Assembly: GCA_025531455.1 (NCBI GenBank)
Contig: JAMYHL010000058.1
Coordinates: 1-64,000, forward strand
Reading direction: 5' to 3'
Length of the DNA stretch: 64,000 nt
Source of the DNA: Apiotrichum sp. Y4204
Lineage: Eukaryota; Basidiomycota; Tremellomycetes; Trichosporonales; Trichosporonaceae
The notes under the pieces are model-generated. The model was not told where the DNA came from. It made no database searches and saw only the letters and a program-made list of their open reading frames with translations. The number at the start of each line of letters is the position of its first letter. Positions within the stretch are counted from its first letter, which is position 1. Of this stretch, positions 41,452 through 54,775 are shown piece after piece. A program made the position numbers and the translations under genes.

Positions 41452-43942
41452 GGGTGCTAGACATTGTTGTACTGTATGAAAACGTTGCCGTGCTACGTGG
41501 CTGACCCGCTGACCCACCGACTTTCATGGAACTGACACTCATCAAGGAACTCCTGAACATATTCATCCTCTAGTCCTGTGACGCACACACATTGAGACAT
41601 CTCAGTCCGAGCCTCACGTCGGTCCGGACCTTCATCACTCGCCCAGCCTGGACTGGACATGGCCCCTATCAGCGACGGACCGCGACATTATCCCGATGGG
41701 CGTTACGTATAATCAGGCCGAGGCAGGGAGCGCGGAGAGATTACGTCCCAAGAAGGGAGAATTTCCAGTGCGCAGTGCCGGGTTGGGTGCCGACCATTCA
41801 GAGCGATCCGGGTGAAGCGCACAATATCCCGCATCCAGCAATCCGGGCGTGACTCGCCACTTGGCGGGGAGGCGAGGCGTAGATGAGGAGGTACGCTGTA
41901 TCGGCGTCGATCGGGAGTCGGGTGGCAAATGTGTTGAGAGCCATTATCATCGCAGTCCCCCGGTCCTGGAGTGGACAGTCCAATTGGCATCTACACAGCC
42001 GACAGCTGAGGGGATCAGGTCCCATCTCCGGGATCTAAGCACCAAGCTGCAAGCTCCAGATTCCGGCGCACATCGCAGATCGCAGATCTCCTCCGAGCCA
42101 TGTACTCAGAGTGTGACTAAATCTCCGAAGGGGAGGGGGCCGGGGAGGAGTTTTGAGCGTGTCTTCGAGTCTCGAACTGCACGAGTGCGCGAGCGCGCGA
42201 GGTGCGAGCCGGGCTACTGGATTACTGGATCGGATGCGGGACGTGATCGCCACGTGCTGGAGTGTGCAAGGCATGTAATGTAGTGTGCGATGTACGCGAG
42301 TGGCAAGTGGAATGAGGCTGGGTGCTGATAGCCATGAGCTGTGCGCCGGTACATAAACACTAGAGCAGATCATATCGTGATATGTACCTTATGTCTCTTG
42401 GAGATGTCGGGAAGAGGCACGGGGGCACCGCACCGCCCCAGTCTGCGCCCTCGAGTCTCGAGCTGGAGAACACGGGAATGAAAGAAACGAACAGCGGACA
42501 ACAAACAACGAACAACAAAGACAACAAAGAAACGAGAAAACGAGAAAACAGGCTGCCGAACAGCCAGCCGAACAGCCAGCCGAAGGTGATTTTGCCGCAG
42601 GCTGTGCTCCCGCCGGATCTCTCATATCTCAGATCGATATCAGTCGGAAGTGTGGCATTAGTGAACCGGAACGGGTCGGTGCCTCTGTGGTTCCCGGAGG
42701 TACAGGAAGCAACATGAACAAGCACAGACATCCAGCAACTAGACCATCAGCTAAACAACATACATCCACGTATTCATGAACGCAGATGTACGCCGCCGCT
42801 TCCCGAGCGTTTCGGAGCTTATCGAATACGAATCCCGGTAACCGCCATCATGGAGGGATCGAGGGCAAGCCAAACCAACCGCGATACATGAGTGTTGTTG
42901 TGATCGTGTCGCCGGAAGCCAGGGCTTTTGGGAGCGGCATTGCGTGATCCGGCGCAGGTGAAACGTCCAGCCAGAGGACGGAGCAGGGTGCGAGGGGCAG
43001 GCCTGGCTGGGCTAGCTGGTGAAGAGCGAAAGTACTAGTGATGTTCATTATTATCGTGCTGCGGCATGACTCCCAGACTGGAAAGAGTATCAGAACGCGA
43101 CTACTATCAATTTGGACCCCAGAACCGCATGTCGGCATGTAACGAGAGCCCGCGTCCGATTGTGTGAGACTTTGGGACGTTCATTTAATTATCACTGCGT
43201 GCCGCGGCCGCGACATGAGTACATGAGTATGCGCGGCCAGCCAGCGCATAGTACTTTTGTGTGCGCGTCGCGGTGGGAAGTGGTCAAGCCCAAAAAAAAT
43301 CAAGTATCTGCGTGCTCGGCTCCCCCCTCGATGCCTCGGTTTTGTTCTCGGTGTGGGCGGAATGCGGGTGCCGAAACAGTAGCTACGCGCTACTCGACCC
43401 AAAGGTCTCTTTTACGTGTGACTACTACCAGCTACACTTGCCGCGATCCCCAGAGTCTGGCGAGACCAAAAATTTGGCGAGACCCAGAGAGTATCAGCGT
43501 CTCGCAAAAACAGATTGGGGTCTCACTACCACTTGCTCAGATGGGCTAGTCTCGGCGACTCCTGTGCGGAGACCGAGCACTGGTTATACTGGCTATCCTG
43601 GTGTATCCGAAACAGGCAGCGCCGCCGGACATGCCGGCATTGTGGCCAACTGCCCTACCTAGCCTAGCTAGCCTAGCAGGTCCCGAGAGCGAGAGGGGAT
43701 AATCTCAGATTGTCAGTACATGATTTTTAATTATTCTTTTGTGTTTCTCTGAGGAATCAGGATCAGACAGGAGCGCGAAGATGGGAACTACGCAGCCCCT
43801 CCAAACGCGGAAACTCGGAACAGAACGAGATTGCGCGCTCCTCTGATCCCCTAGGTCGGACATGCAGACGGTGGGCGTGTGCTGCCGTCGGGGGTGTTCG
43901 GCACCGACTCGTTATCAGTGAGATGGAGGTATGTGGCTACCT

Positions 43943-43986
43943 GCTAGCTGCTAGCTGTTAGCTGTTAGCTGTTGCCTGTTAGCTGT
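43943..43986. repeat. 7-bp repeat (TAGCTGT/C), 5-6 units
   Basis: Imperfect heptanucleotide array in the gene-free block. Confidence 0.8.
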
Positions 43987-44524
43987 CACCTAGGTGATTA
44001 GCTGCTGGGTCACCACGCGGTACATGCCCCAAGATAGACGCAAATTCGTACATCATGCATCGACTCTTGCAACTCATGAGGTCGCGCGCGTGGGGCACAT
44101 GGTGTCGGGCACGGCAATGTGCGTCGCGCTCATGTAGCCGGCTGGTCGTAGTACCCGAGCACATGGGTTAAGCTTCGTTGTTTCGATGCTTGATCCATAC
44201 TCCTGCGATTCTGCGAGGGCGAGAGCACAGAGCAGACAGCTGCAGACAGTGGGATTGATGGCATGCGCTACACCTCGGTCCTTCGGTCTTGTACTCATGT
44301 CTGCTACTCTGATACAGCGCGTCGGTGGGTGTATATACACACTCCCCACTTCCCAGCTTCTTGCAGGATCTCGGTGAGGTGAGCGCAGCGCGTCACGCCA
44401 CGGGGCCGACCGTATCAGTAGCTGCAGCCAAGGAGGAGATCAGGTCACACGTAGGTTAATGCACCTATGAATCATAACTACATGTGTGGCCGACTCGTAC
44501 TCGGCACACTAAATGAGGCGTCAT

Positions 44525-44591
44525 GACTTGCGACTCGCGACTCGCGACTCGCGACCCCGACTCGCACCTCGCACCTCGCACCTCGCACCAC
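44525..44591. repeat. two adjoining 7-bp arrays (GACTCGC then ACCTCGC)
   Basis: About four GACTCGC units are followed by about four ACCTCGC units with the same period, suggesting derivation of one array from the other. Confidence 0.85.
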
Positions 44592-44718
44592 CCGCACTCG
44601 ACTCGCATCTCACAACTCCCGCCCCCAAGCGCGAGCAAGCATGCAACCGATGCATCCGATCTTCCCGGCCCCGCAAGTCCGCAGCGGGCGGAGGTGCCCG
44701 GGCGGTGACGGGATGTGA

Positions 44719-44762
44719 GGTGCGGAGCTGCGGGGGTGCGGAGGTGCGGAGGTGCGGAGCGC
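44719..44762. repeat. 8-bp repeat (GTGCGGAG), about 5 units
   Basis: Imperfect array. Part of the 44.5-44.95 kb repeat cluster. Confidence 0.8.
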
Positions 44763-44898
44763 CACAGAGCTTAAGCTTGAACTCGACCTCGAGATCCTCA
44801 AGGTTATATGCATCCCACATCGTATGTATCCGCACCCGCACGTCCGCGTCGGCAGCTGTGCCGAGTCGCGCTGATATCGCGGCACAAGGTTTTTCCGA

Positions 44899-44943
44899 GG
44901 TTCTTGGTTCTTGGTTCTTGGTTCTTGGTTCTGGTTCTTGGTG
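44899..44943. repeat. 7-bp repeat (TTCTTGG), about 5-6 units
   Basis: Near-perfect heptanucleotide array with one shortened unit (TTCTGG). Confidence 0.88.
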
Positions 44944-47350
44944 GGAGACAAAGCCGGACAAGGTTGTCCGAAGTTGCGGGCCGCAGCAGCGTTATTGAAG
45001 AGGTGTGACGATCTCGGTCTCTTCTCTTCTCGGTGTGCATTCTCACCCACGGTAACTGACTGCCTCTGACTGTGACACTCTTCACTTCATCTCATCACTC
45101 TCCATCCCACCCCCTCCCTCATCCCCATCACTGCCCCAGCCCCGTGACATCGCCGTGACATTCTCGCCGGCCCGGCGTGGCGGTGGCGGTGAGCAATGAG
45201 CAATGGTGTGCATCGCCACGTTGCGGGTAGCAGCTATATCCGCTGGAACCGGAGCTGGAGCTGGGGCCGGAGGTCGAGCTGGATCTCGAGCTGACGGCCT
45301 TCGCGATATCGGAGTGCCTGCTCCACTAGGCACGTCCGTCGGAGGACAATGGGGTGTGTTCCAATAAATCCTAAATGCAGAGGTAATCCAGCGGGCCAGC
45401 GGGATAGCGGGATAGAGAGCAGTGCGGGGACGGGCGGACTCGAGCAGCCGACGACGTGTTGCCCGCAATCGCGGTCGGCGGACTCGAGAACTCTCATCCA
45501 ACTCGTCCGCCACTCGCCGACTGGACTGCTCCCCCCTATCGTTGTGCGGGGCAAAACGTAAAAGACTACAAGGTTCAAGTTGGGAATTGACCCGCGCCGC
45601 ATCGGCGAAGCGGCGATAAACCTTTGTTCGCGGCGCCGTTCCCCCGTGTTCTCCGTCCGCGCCGAGACTGCGATACCGCGATACCCCACAGTACTCGTGC
45701 TGCGATACTGCGGGTGTCTTTTGGGCCTGTAGTCTGGCTCTCTGGCTCTGGATCACCTACTGTACCTCGCCCCAATCTCCGAGAAAAGCCAGAAACACAG
45801 ATATCACGCCGAAACAGAGTAACAGACAGCGAGCAGGCAGATCGACAGAGCAGTAGTCTTCCCCATGTGTTCTGGTGCTGTGGTGCTGTAATGGCCAACT
45901 GGCTGGGTGTGATCGAGTCCCTGGCTGTTGTCGTGTTGTCGTGTTTCGCAGCATGACCACCTGCCACATTGGGTCCCATTTTATGATCATTATGATATTA
46001 TGATCCCACTACCCGCGCGCTGGCCGGCTGTGGACCCTCTGGCCTCTGGGCTTTTGGGCGGCGGCGCTTGATGTACAGTAAAGCCCTGCGTTTCGTGTTG
46101 CGCCGCGCAGTGCCACCCCACTGGGACATCTGGCGCTGTGCTGCAATTCTATCTCCTCATGTGGGTGCGAAACACGCCCTGGGGACAGTATGGGAGCCAG
46201 GGAGGATTATGCAAAAATGCGTGTTGCAGAGGGACTGCTACTGAGATGCGGCGCCGTAGAGTCCATGATTGCATGATCCCTGCAGAGATCTCATCCATGC
46301 ATGGAGCGCAGATTCACGGATTCACGGATCATGTCAGCCAGTCCAGCGGCCAGCGCGAGCGCGAGCGCGGCGATCTATCCCGGCCACATTACTGCCCACA
46401 TCAGCAGCCACTCTGCGACGACCACTCTGCGAAGACCACACGACCGCAGCGCCGCTCCTATCCGCCCCCATCCGGCCCATCCCCGCCGCGACAAGCGCCA
46501 AGCGACTTGAGAGACAAGCGAGAAATGGAATACGGAATGAACCGAGAAAAGGAGGTAAATGGTGGAAGCTAACCTACGAAAAAAAAAAAGCAGAGAGCGA
46601 GCCAGCACGGACGCCAGCAAAAAGGGGCCTCACCCCGCGCGTCGTCCCTGAGAACTGAGAGGCCCGAGAGGTCGTGCGGCGTCGACCAACTGCGAGTCTT
46701 TGTCCAGCTTGTCCAGGCTATCAGAGCCATCTGAGCTCTGAGCTCTTGCCGCGGATGCCGCTGTCGTACCGGAGCTGGTCTGGCCACCCCGCAATTATGG
46801 TCAGGTCGTTGGGCTGGAGGGGCAGCGGGCTAGCGCACAAGGCCAGAGCCCCAGAGTGCCCAGGCGTAGTGGTATTGTGGCCCCCCTCTCCCCCCTCCTC
46901 CCTTCTTCCCGTCCCGTTTTTAGATTTGATCTGGGACTAGGAACCGAGCTTGTAGAAGAGAGGGAGGGGGCACCTACGGCAGAGAGCTCGCACACAGAGC
47001 AGGGGAGGTGGGAGATACAAGAGGGGGATGGCAGTAACCGTAATTTGCACATGGCTCTCGGCCTCTTGCGCTCCTGCTCTCCTTGCTGTCAACCTCTCGG
47101 GGCCACGCCGCGGCATAGCAACTATAGAGTTAGCCAGCAGTGCAGTGCCGCCGGGCTGTTCATGTAGCCTCTTGAGGCAGAAGACCGTTACCTCCGCGAG
47201 AAATACTGTATGGAGAGGTTACAGATGCTCAGGAGACAAGAGGCGCAGTAATGAAGAGCAAGTGGAAACGCAAAGGAAACCCGTCGAGGTCAAGGGACGA
47301 GACGAGACGAAACGGTACCGCTTACCCAACCCAACGCGCCGCGCATCTCG

Positions 47351-50300
47351 CAGAGTCGAGTACACCTCGCACGCCACCGACAGTACACTCTTCGCCATCG
47401 ACTGTTCGTACCTCTGTCCACTCATCGACAGCCGACGCCGAGGACCGTCGAACGTCGCCTCACTCTCACTACACTCTCTCCTCATCTCACCCCACACACA
47501 CCTTGACACCCCCTTCCCCCCCTCTCGGCTCCGAAACGCGCTTCCAGCTTCCAGCTGCGCCCCCATTCCACAACGCGCACACGCGAAGTCGTCAACGTCA
47601 ACGCGACGCACACGGACCGCCGCGACGTAAAGAGAGACAGGGCGCCACGAGTTATCTTGTGGCTGTCGCTCTGTAGCGTCCACTCGATCACTACCCCACT
47701 TTGCTCGGATCGCGACTGCTCGCTCGGACCCAGTACTGTCCAAGCCACAGATCAAGGCCAGTGTTCTTCGGCGCGGTACCAAGGAGACCATTTCATTGCA
47801 TCTACCACCCTTCACCCCATCGCTTTGTCACCCGCATCGCACTTTTTTGCGCCTTTGCTCCATCGCATCCCGCGTCAGACAGAGACAGTCAAGACACCCC
47901 CCGACCCGGCCCGCGCGGTGGCGCCGGTATCGTCTCGTCCTCTCACTTCTTGTGCCCGCGCGCGCTTCCCTTCCCCCTTCTATACGGGGTCGCGACCGCC
48001 ACGGCGTGTGTGGCTTGAAAGAAAAGGCTCGCAACGCAGGGTCTGCACTTTGTGTTCCGTCCTCTGCGCCTCTGCTCGAGAGCGACCTAGAGATCTTGAG
48101 CGCGTGCATTCCGTGCCGACGTCGCTCTATTCTGAACGCGTTTCGTGTGCAGCCTGCGCCCCTGGCCTGGTGCCATTGAGGTGCCAGTCACCAGACCGCC
48201 ATTGAGGTCGCCAGTGCTTCTGCTGTGTGACTACTAGCCACGGCGTTGCTTCTGCGCTTCTGGCTGCGAGCTAGCAGATATCGGTGTGTCGGATCGCGCT
48301 GCCGTCGTTGCCGTCGCGTGCTGCGAGTTACTGCCCAGTGTTCTGGACGTTGGACTGTTTGTGTTGTCTCGAATTGTCTCATAAGGACTATTCACAACAG
48401 TATCAGTTGTTTGACTACAGCCTGCAGCCTGGCATAGAGATCCCATCGCGATCGTGCTATTCAAGCTCTCAAGCAAGATCGCCCACCGTCGGCATCCCCG
48501 TCTACGCCCCGACATTCCCCTCTATACTCTATCCGACACTCGGATTGTGCTTCGCCATCCCGCTTCTCCCGAGTGCGAAACACGACCCCGCGACAGAATT
48601 GACTCGTCCGTTTTGATTTGGATCTCTCACAGATCCTTTTCTCTTGTTACTCTTTGCCGCGGCAAGAACACGCAGAGGTGAGTGCAGCAGTGGGACAATT
48701 ACAGGACTTGCGAGCATATAGAATAGTTGTGGATCGTGGTGGTGGTCGTGAATACCGTATACATTCCTGGTAACACGACTGGAGATCGTGAGAGAGTGCA
48801 GTGTGGTTTGCCGTGGTGGTACTTTTTTTTTTTCCCACCATAGCAAACTGCCACTAGGCACTACAGTAGCAGCTGCAGCTGCAGCTGCAGTGGTGGTGTT
48901 CCCCCTGTTTTATTGTTGTGGTCTTCCCTCCTTCCCTTCCTTGCCTTCCCTCGTTGCCTTCCCTCGCCTTCCCTCCGGTTGTCCGTGCCCCCCTCTCCCC
49001 CTTCCCGCGCAATCACATCACATCACCACACCTCAAACACCGTCATCCCCCTGCCTCCTCTCTCTCCTGCACACACATACATGCACACACACCCTCTCTC
49101 GCCGCCGATATCATCGACGACGACAACGAGGACAACAACAACAACAGCGACAAGCGCGACAGTAACGACCCACACACACACATTCATATTAATCTAAAAC
49201 CAAAAGAAGGCCAAAAGGGCACAATTTTCTAGACTGGGGGCGGACCTGCTTGTATCGATACCTAGGTCCAGGGTTTCTCACACAAGAAACAACCTGTTAA
49301 ACCTGTTGTTGCCCTTGTCGACCCCGTCTTTTTGCTTTTTCCTACCCCTAATACCCCGGTTACAACTCTCTTGGCACCGAAACACAGAGTGCAGAGTGCA
49401 TCCCATCCACCACACCACACCCATCCCATCCCATCCACCTCGACTCTCCTCTTCCCTCCCTCTCTCCTCGCCATCGTTCTTTGTGTCTGTGCCACTGCGC
49501 ACACAGTACTCACCATCGCACACACACACCGTGTCCCTACTCCATCTTTGTCATCCAGACCCAAGACACTCTTAGACACACACCACACCACCACCACACA
49601 CACTCCCTTCCTCCCCGGTGTCCACGCTTCCCGTTCCTCTTTTTTCTCCCACCATCACTACCACTCTCACCACCACCACCACCACCACCACCACCACCAC
49701 CACCACCACATCTCGTCCTGCGTTGCCATCCATGCCTCGCTCTTAAAACTGACGCCATTCTTCCCCGTCTCTCTTCTCTCAACTCGTTCTCATTTACGAC
49801 CATACGACCCTCACGACCTCTTGCGACTGATACGCACCTTCCCTCTACTCTCTGAACATTCTCATCTCCTCGCGTCCCTTGTGACTCTGTCGATCCTCAT
49901 CGTCGGCTGTCACCACCCTACCGGCCCGCATCCCCTCTCTCCCATCCATTCCTCGTCCTCGCCGCTCGGCAACGCGTTTGTGCGCCCTCCGTCGCCACCA
50001 CAAACCGTCTTGTCAACCAACTTTTTTTCCGCGTACCCGCGCCCACCGCCCACCACACATCCACTCCGGCCTTCGTGACGTGCTGCTCGACCGGTCATAC
50101 TCACCTCCACCGCCTCTGCCGCCACCACCAACACACGCGCACACCTCCTCATCCATCTCCCAATTCCGGCATACCAGCCAGAAGACGTCCCCACCAAACA
50201 GCCTGCTCGTCTGCTGGTCATTCCTTGTCGTGTGGCGCGCGCCCTTGACATTGCTTCCTGGACATTCCGTGAGTCCCAAGGGAGAGAGTGAGAGAGTGGA

Positions 50301-51413
50301 AGAGTGCGCAGACGCGATGGGAGAATGAAGGCCCATGGCCCGGAGGGGGAACAGGCATGTTTATCAGTATGCCCCTGTTTTGTTCCGCTGGTGGCTTTGC
50401 ATCTGTGCACTGTGCATCCATGCCATGCAGGCGAACCCCTCTCTGTCCCTCTCGTCGTGCTCTCTGGCTCGCCCTCTCGCTCCCGGTGGTTGCACGCATG
50501 TTTTCAGTGCTGACGCTGTGTCTTCGTTTTTTTTTGCCCGTGTTTCTTGCCCTTTTCGCCGCCATCATCCATGCGTCCCTCACTGCTCTTGGTCTGTTGC
50601 CTTGTTGTCCTTGTTGCTCCTTTTTTGTGACCTTGTGCACCAACCTCGTTTTCCCATTTACCCCTTGGACACGAACTCCCGCACTCCCTCGCGCGCTGTT
50701 CTCGCTTTCCATCATCGTGATCACTTTGCGAACGGACCTCGTCAGCAACTCGCTCGTTGCCCCTCGACCTCGATTTGCTTCCTCCTCCGCCGCCTCCCCT
50801 CCCCCCTCTTCCCCTCGTGCCACTGTGTCACTCTGTGTGTCGCACACTCCACCACATCGACCACCACCTGCACCACCCAACCCCCCCACCTCCCACCACC
50901 ACGCGCTCCTTCGGCCCCCTCGGTTCTCCCCGGTGGCTACCTCTCCTCCCGGACCTCCCTTTACTCTGTCCATCACGCCTCCACGCAAACCCCGCACTGG
51001 CCGCCTTACTCGTGTCCACCACCACCACTAACACCACCAACACCACCACATCCATCGCACTCTCCCCTTCAATCGTCTTGCACTCGCCCTCTTCCCTCCC
51101 TGTCACACACAAACACATTATTCCCTCCCTCGACTCGCACGCACACACACACACACACTCACACTCACTCACTCCATCCACTCCGTCGCACCGGCGCCAA
51201 ACAAACATCCGGGTCCCGTGTGTGTCCCTCATCGCGGCCGCTCCGCACATTTACCATCACACAACAGAACCCAAGACGTTTAGCACCCTGCCACTCATCT
51301 AGCGGCGCTTTCCCCCAGCGAGCTCGCCGACTCGCCCCCCGCCGACTGGGGATCCACTTCACACTCCCCGGTGGTCATCCCACCCCCTCGACCCACCTTC
51401 TCCCATTCTAGCA
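47351..51413 (+). promoter_or_regulatory. pyrimidine-rich leader/promoter region of CDC24
   Basis: About 4 kb in which the plus strand is dominated by C and T with A-C tracts: (CCA)n at 49668-49707, CA runs near 51137-51160, GCAGCT copies at 48868-48892. No gene was supported in either direction; the long open frames here arise from the low purine content. A donor-like AGAG/GTGAGTGC occurs at 48677/48678, and CCCATTCTAG ends two bases before the CDC24 ATG, so a spliced 5' leader is possible. Confidence 0.5.
49666..49708. repeat. (CAC)n trinucleotide repeat
   Basis: About 13 perfect CAC units in the CDC24 upstream region. Confidence 0.9.
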
Positions 51414-54400
51414 ATGTCCATTTCTCGAAAGCGTCTAGGCTCTGTCAGTCAACGCATCGACTCTCCACTGCCTCCATTGGATATCCAGTCTATCCAGATG
51501 CCGCCCAACCCGTAAGTTGTCTTTCCTTTCGTCCCACTCACGCCAGGCAAAATGCGCTAGCCCTCAAGACGGCGGCGCTGTCTTCAACAAAGACACTGTT
51601 TCAGATGGCCTCAAGCCTCCGCAGACGGTTGCGCAACGTTGACGAGTTTGCCGTCTTTCTGGGTGAGTTGTTTGTGGATGCCCAGGGCGCGTCTGGCCAC
51701 AGGACTACGGCCGCTAACCCTGGACAGAACAGCCGGCTACCGCTCCATCACTCGATGTCGTCTCCCACATGTGCCATGTCTTCCGACTCGGGTCATCGCT
51801 CTGTGCGCTCTACAACCTTCTCATCCCTGCATTCGTTTCCCCAAAATCTCCACTGTACGCCGACCTGGAAGCTCCCGAACCCCTCACCTTCGAGCCTCCT
51901 GATCTCTTGAACTCGCCAGAAGGTGTGCGCAACTGGGCAAAAAGACCTGAGAACCGCAAGTCGTGCCAGTTCTACATTGCCGCTTTTATCATGCAGTTGA
52001 ACAAGCGTCGCGACGAGGGACGGTGGCCACATCCGACGTGTGCATTCCCGCAAGTTTGGGGCATCACGTCGGGTGGCGAGACTGATGTCGAGGGTTATGA
52101 CTCTGGCGGCCTGATGCAGGTGTTCCAGGTCGTCGAGCTCATGCTCGACAACCTTCCTGACACCGCACTCTCGCCGACTAGCGCCACCCCCACCACAGCA
52201 TTCGGCAGCAGCATAGACCAGTCCTTGTCATCCGTCACGCCTATGACCACCTCGACGACTGTTCGCGACTCGTACGAAATGCCTATTTCAGTAAGCAGCA
52301 CCTCGACACTCGTCAACCCCTTGATGACTTCCGTCAACGGTTCCATCGACACGGAGACGGCAGGATCGGTCACGGTCGAGCAGCTGAAATCTGCTTCTGA
52401 TCCGGCGTTGATCGACGCCGCCTTTAGAACGGTCGAGGAGCTCGTCAACTCGGAGCGGTCATATGTCCAGGAGCTCGAGATTCTCGAACGGTGCTCGGTC
52501 GAGATTCTCAAGGCAGAGCTCATATCTGCTGAAACTGTTTACTCCATCTTCACCAACCTCCGCCAGATCCTCGACTTCCAGCGCAAATTCCTCATCAAAC
52601 TTGAAACAGAGTACGAGCCGATCGAGGAGCGCGGAGCCGCAGCATGGGCAGAAGGACGGTGGGGACGTCCGTTCGTCGACATGGAGAAGGAGTTTGAGTG
52701 CTACGGCCCGTACTGTGCAAATTACATGACGGCTATCAAGGTCGTCGGCGACTACACGGTCAACCTCATGGTGAGTGCCAAGTATTGGGGCTATTCTGAC
52801 GACCTAGATGGGACAGACGCTTCCCGAGGGCGAGCGGCCGTGTCTGCACCCTGAGCGTGAACTGCAGGCCTTTATGATCAAGCCCATTCAGCGGATCACA
52901 AAGTATGGCCTCCTGCTGGACGCCATCCTGCACGCCACTGCCAAGCGCGACTACGCCTACAGGTCAGAGCTGCAGGCTGGCCTCACTGCTGTTCGCCGAA
53001 TCGCCGCCGACATTAATGAGACGACGGCCTTCAAGGCAAAGCAGGCGACCGTGCGCGAGCTTGTCGAGCGCGTTGACGACTGGAAGGGGCACGACTACGA
53101 GAAGTTTGGTGACCTGCACCTCGACGATCAGTTTACTGTCTCCAAGGCCGACTCTCCTCGTGACTACCACGTCTTCCTTTTCGAGAAGATGATGCTCTGC
53201 TGCAAAGAGATCGTCCCGGATAAGAAGGGCAAGGGCTCCAAGAACTCGCTTCGCAAGGATAAGACTGCGAGCAAGGGTGGTCTCGCCGCCAAGCCCCGGT
53301 TGGCGCTCAAGGGCCGCATCTTCGTCTCCAACATCAACAATGCCGTTCTCATTCCCAATTCTCCAGACCAGCAATTTGCCCCTCCCCGTGTGCAGATTGT
53401 CTGGTCTGTACCAGCCAAGAATGGTGACTCGGACCAGGACGTTGAGGATTCGTTCATCATGTCTGGCCGATCAGAGGATCAGATGAAGAAGTGGGTCGAC
53501 AAGGTGCTGGAGCTTGCTGCATCTGCGAAGAAGGAGCAGAGCAGTCGCCACGAACGCGCTCGCCAGAACGCCAGACTCTCGGACCCCAACCAGCGCCCCT
53601 ACTGGAACCAGTCGCAGTTTGCGCCCCCCACCCCGGGTACCGACCACGGCAACTTCTTCTCGCCAATTACTCCAGGCGGTTCCTACCACCACCTGCCAGA
53701 AACGGAAGGAGACGAAGAGGAGTTTGCGTCTCGGAATGGATCGCTCAATGGCCTCGCTATATATGGCGTCCCCGGCGTTCCGTTCCCGCCTGGCGGCAAC
53801 CGCCGTGCTCAGAGTCAGCAGTCGATGCCTCCGGCCCAGCACGCCGAGCTTCGCGCTCGCGCCATGACCGAGGACCACAACGGACCCACCGTCGCCCAGT
53901 GGCGGTCACAGGCCGCCCCACCGCTCCCGCAGGCCCCCGCTCTGCCGCGCATAACATCTGGTCACTCGGACTCGTCGTGGAGTAACAATGCCCCACTGAG
54001 CGGACGCCGGCAGACCACCGACCCGGAGGACAGCGAGCGCACACCAAATAGCAATCCCCCTCCTGCATTCCGCTTGGACGGCACCCACGGAGCACGAGGT
54101 GCGGCCAGACAAGGGTTTGGCACCGTCGGCCTTGCTGGACCGCCACCCGCCCTTCGCAACCGGAGTGCCTCGTCACCCAATGTCTACCAGCAGGCGCAGA
54201 TGTCCCCGGTACCCCCGCTTCCTCAGTCCGCCGCAACACCCAACGGGACAAATCCCTCATGGCCGGGCCAGAACTCCAACGCACCATACGCTTCGGGTTC
54301 GACCTCGTCGTCGTCCACTGGCCTGGGCTCTACACCGGGCGGCACCGCATACTTCAACCGTCGCATGAGCGTTGGCGGTAAGCGCTCCAGTGCAGAGTCG

Positions 54401-54775
54401 CAGACGACCGAGACGTCCGAGACCTCGAGCCAGAGCCCACGGACACCATACACCAATGCCACGCCAGTCTCCCGCCAGAACAGTCAAGACACGCCATCCG
54501 CCGCGCCATCCACTGTTCTCGTCAAGGTGCGCTCTGGCGACGCCAACTTTTCCATTGGCGTTGCTTCCGACATTGCGTATCGCACACTGTACGAAAAGGT
54601 TGTGAAAAAGCTACGCCTTTGCAGTGCCCGCCACAGCGCCGCTGGCCTCGACCTCCAGGTCAAGATCAAATGGCTCGATTCTGATGGTGACGAGGTGGTG
54701 ATCAACACGGACGCCGACGTCCAGGTGATGATCGCCGAGGCCACCTCGGAGCAGATCCAACTCATCGCGGCCTAG
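51414..54775 (+). CDS. CDC24: Rho guanine-nucleotide exchange factor Cdc24 (CH-like, DH, PH, PB1)
   Basis: Four exons (51414-51511, 51547-51662, 51728-52770, 52808-54775) give 1074 aa. The N-terminal calponin-homology-like region includes SHMCHVFRLGSSLCALYNLL and SCQFYIAAFIMQL. The DH domain begins RTVEELVNSERSYVQELEIL and contains MIKPIQRITKYGLLLDAILH, the exchange signature. The PH domain holds YHVFLFEKMMLCCKEI and KGRIFVSNINNAVL, with DSFIMSGRSEDQMKKWVDKV at its end. A long Pro/Ser-rich disordered segment precedes a C-terminal PB1 domain (VLVKVRSGDANFSIGV, IKWLDSDGDEVVINTDADV). In fungi Cdc24 activates Cdc42 for polarised growth, and its PB1 binds Bem1. The third intron (52771-52807) interrupts the DH domain. 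The region upstream is an exceptionally long gene-free tract. Confidence 0.95.

Larger units (their letters stand above)
41452..47350. other. gene-free block, first part
   Basis: About 5.9 kb without any exon chain that I can support on either strand and without recognisable RNA genes or transposon remnants. Base composition is mixed, and many restriction-like short words recur. The block contains the clustered 7-8 bp repeats listed separately (43943-44943) and an AAC/AAAG-rich purine stretch at 42480-42560. It could harbour non-coding RNAs or distal regulatory sequence. Confidence 0.5.

Noticed and set aside
45500..45640. A GGTTCAAGTTGGGAATTGACC-like stretch that looked like a tRNA box B
   Set aside because: No cloverleaf arms or box A could be placed around it.
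49332..51411. Plus-strand frames of 248 and 358 codons upstream of CDC24
   Set aside because: Purine-poor sequence simply lacks stop codons (TAA, TAG, TGA need purines). The peptides are His/Pro/Ser/Thr runs and no splice sites link them to a domain.
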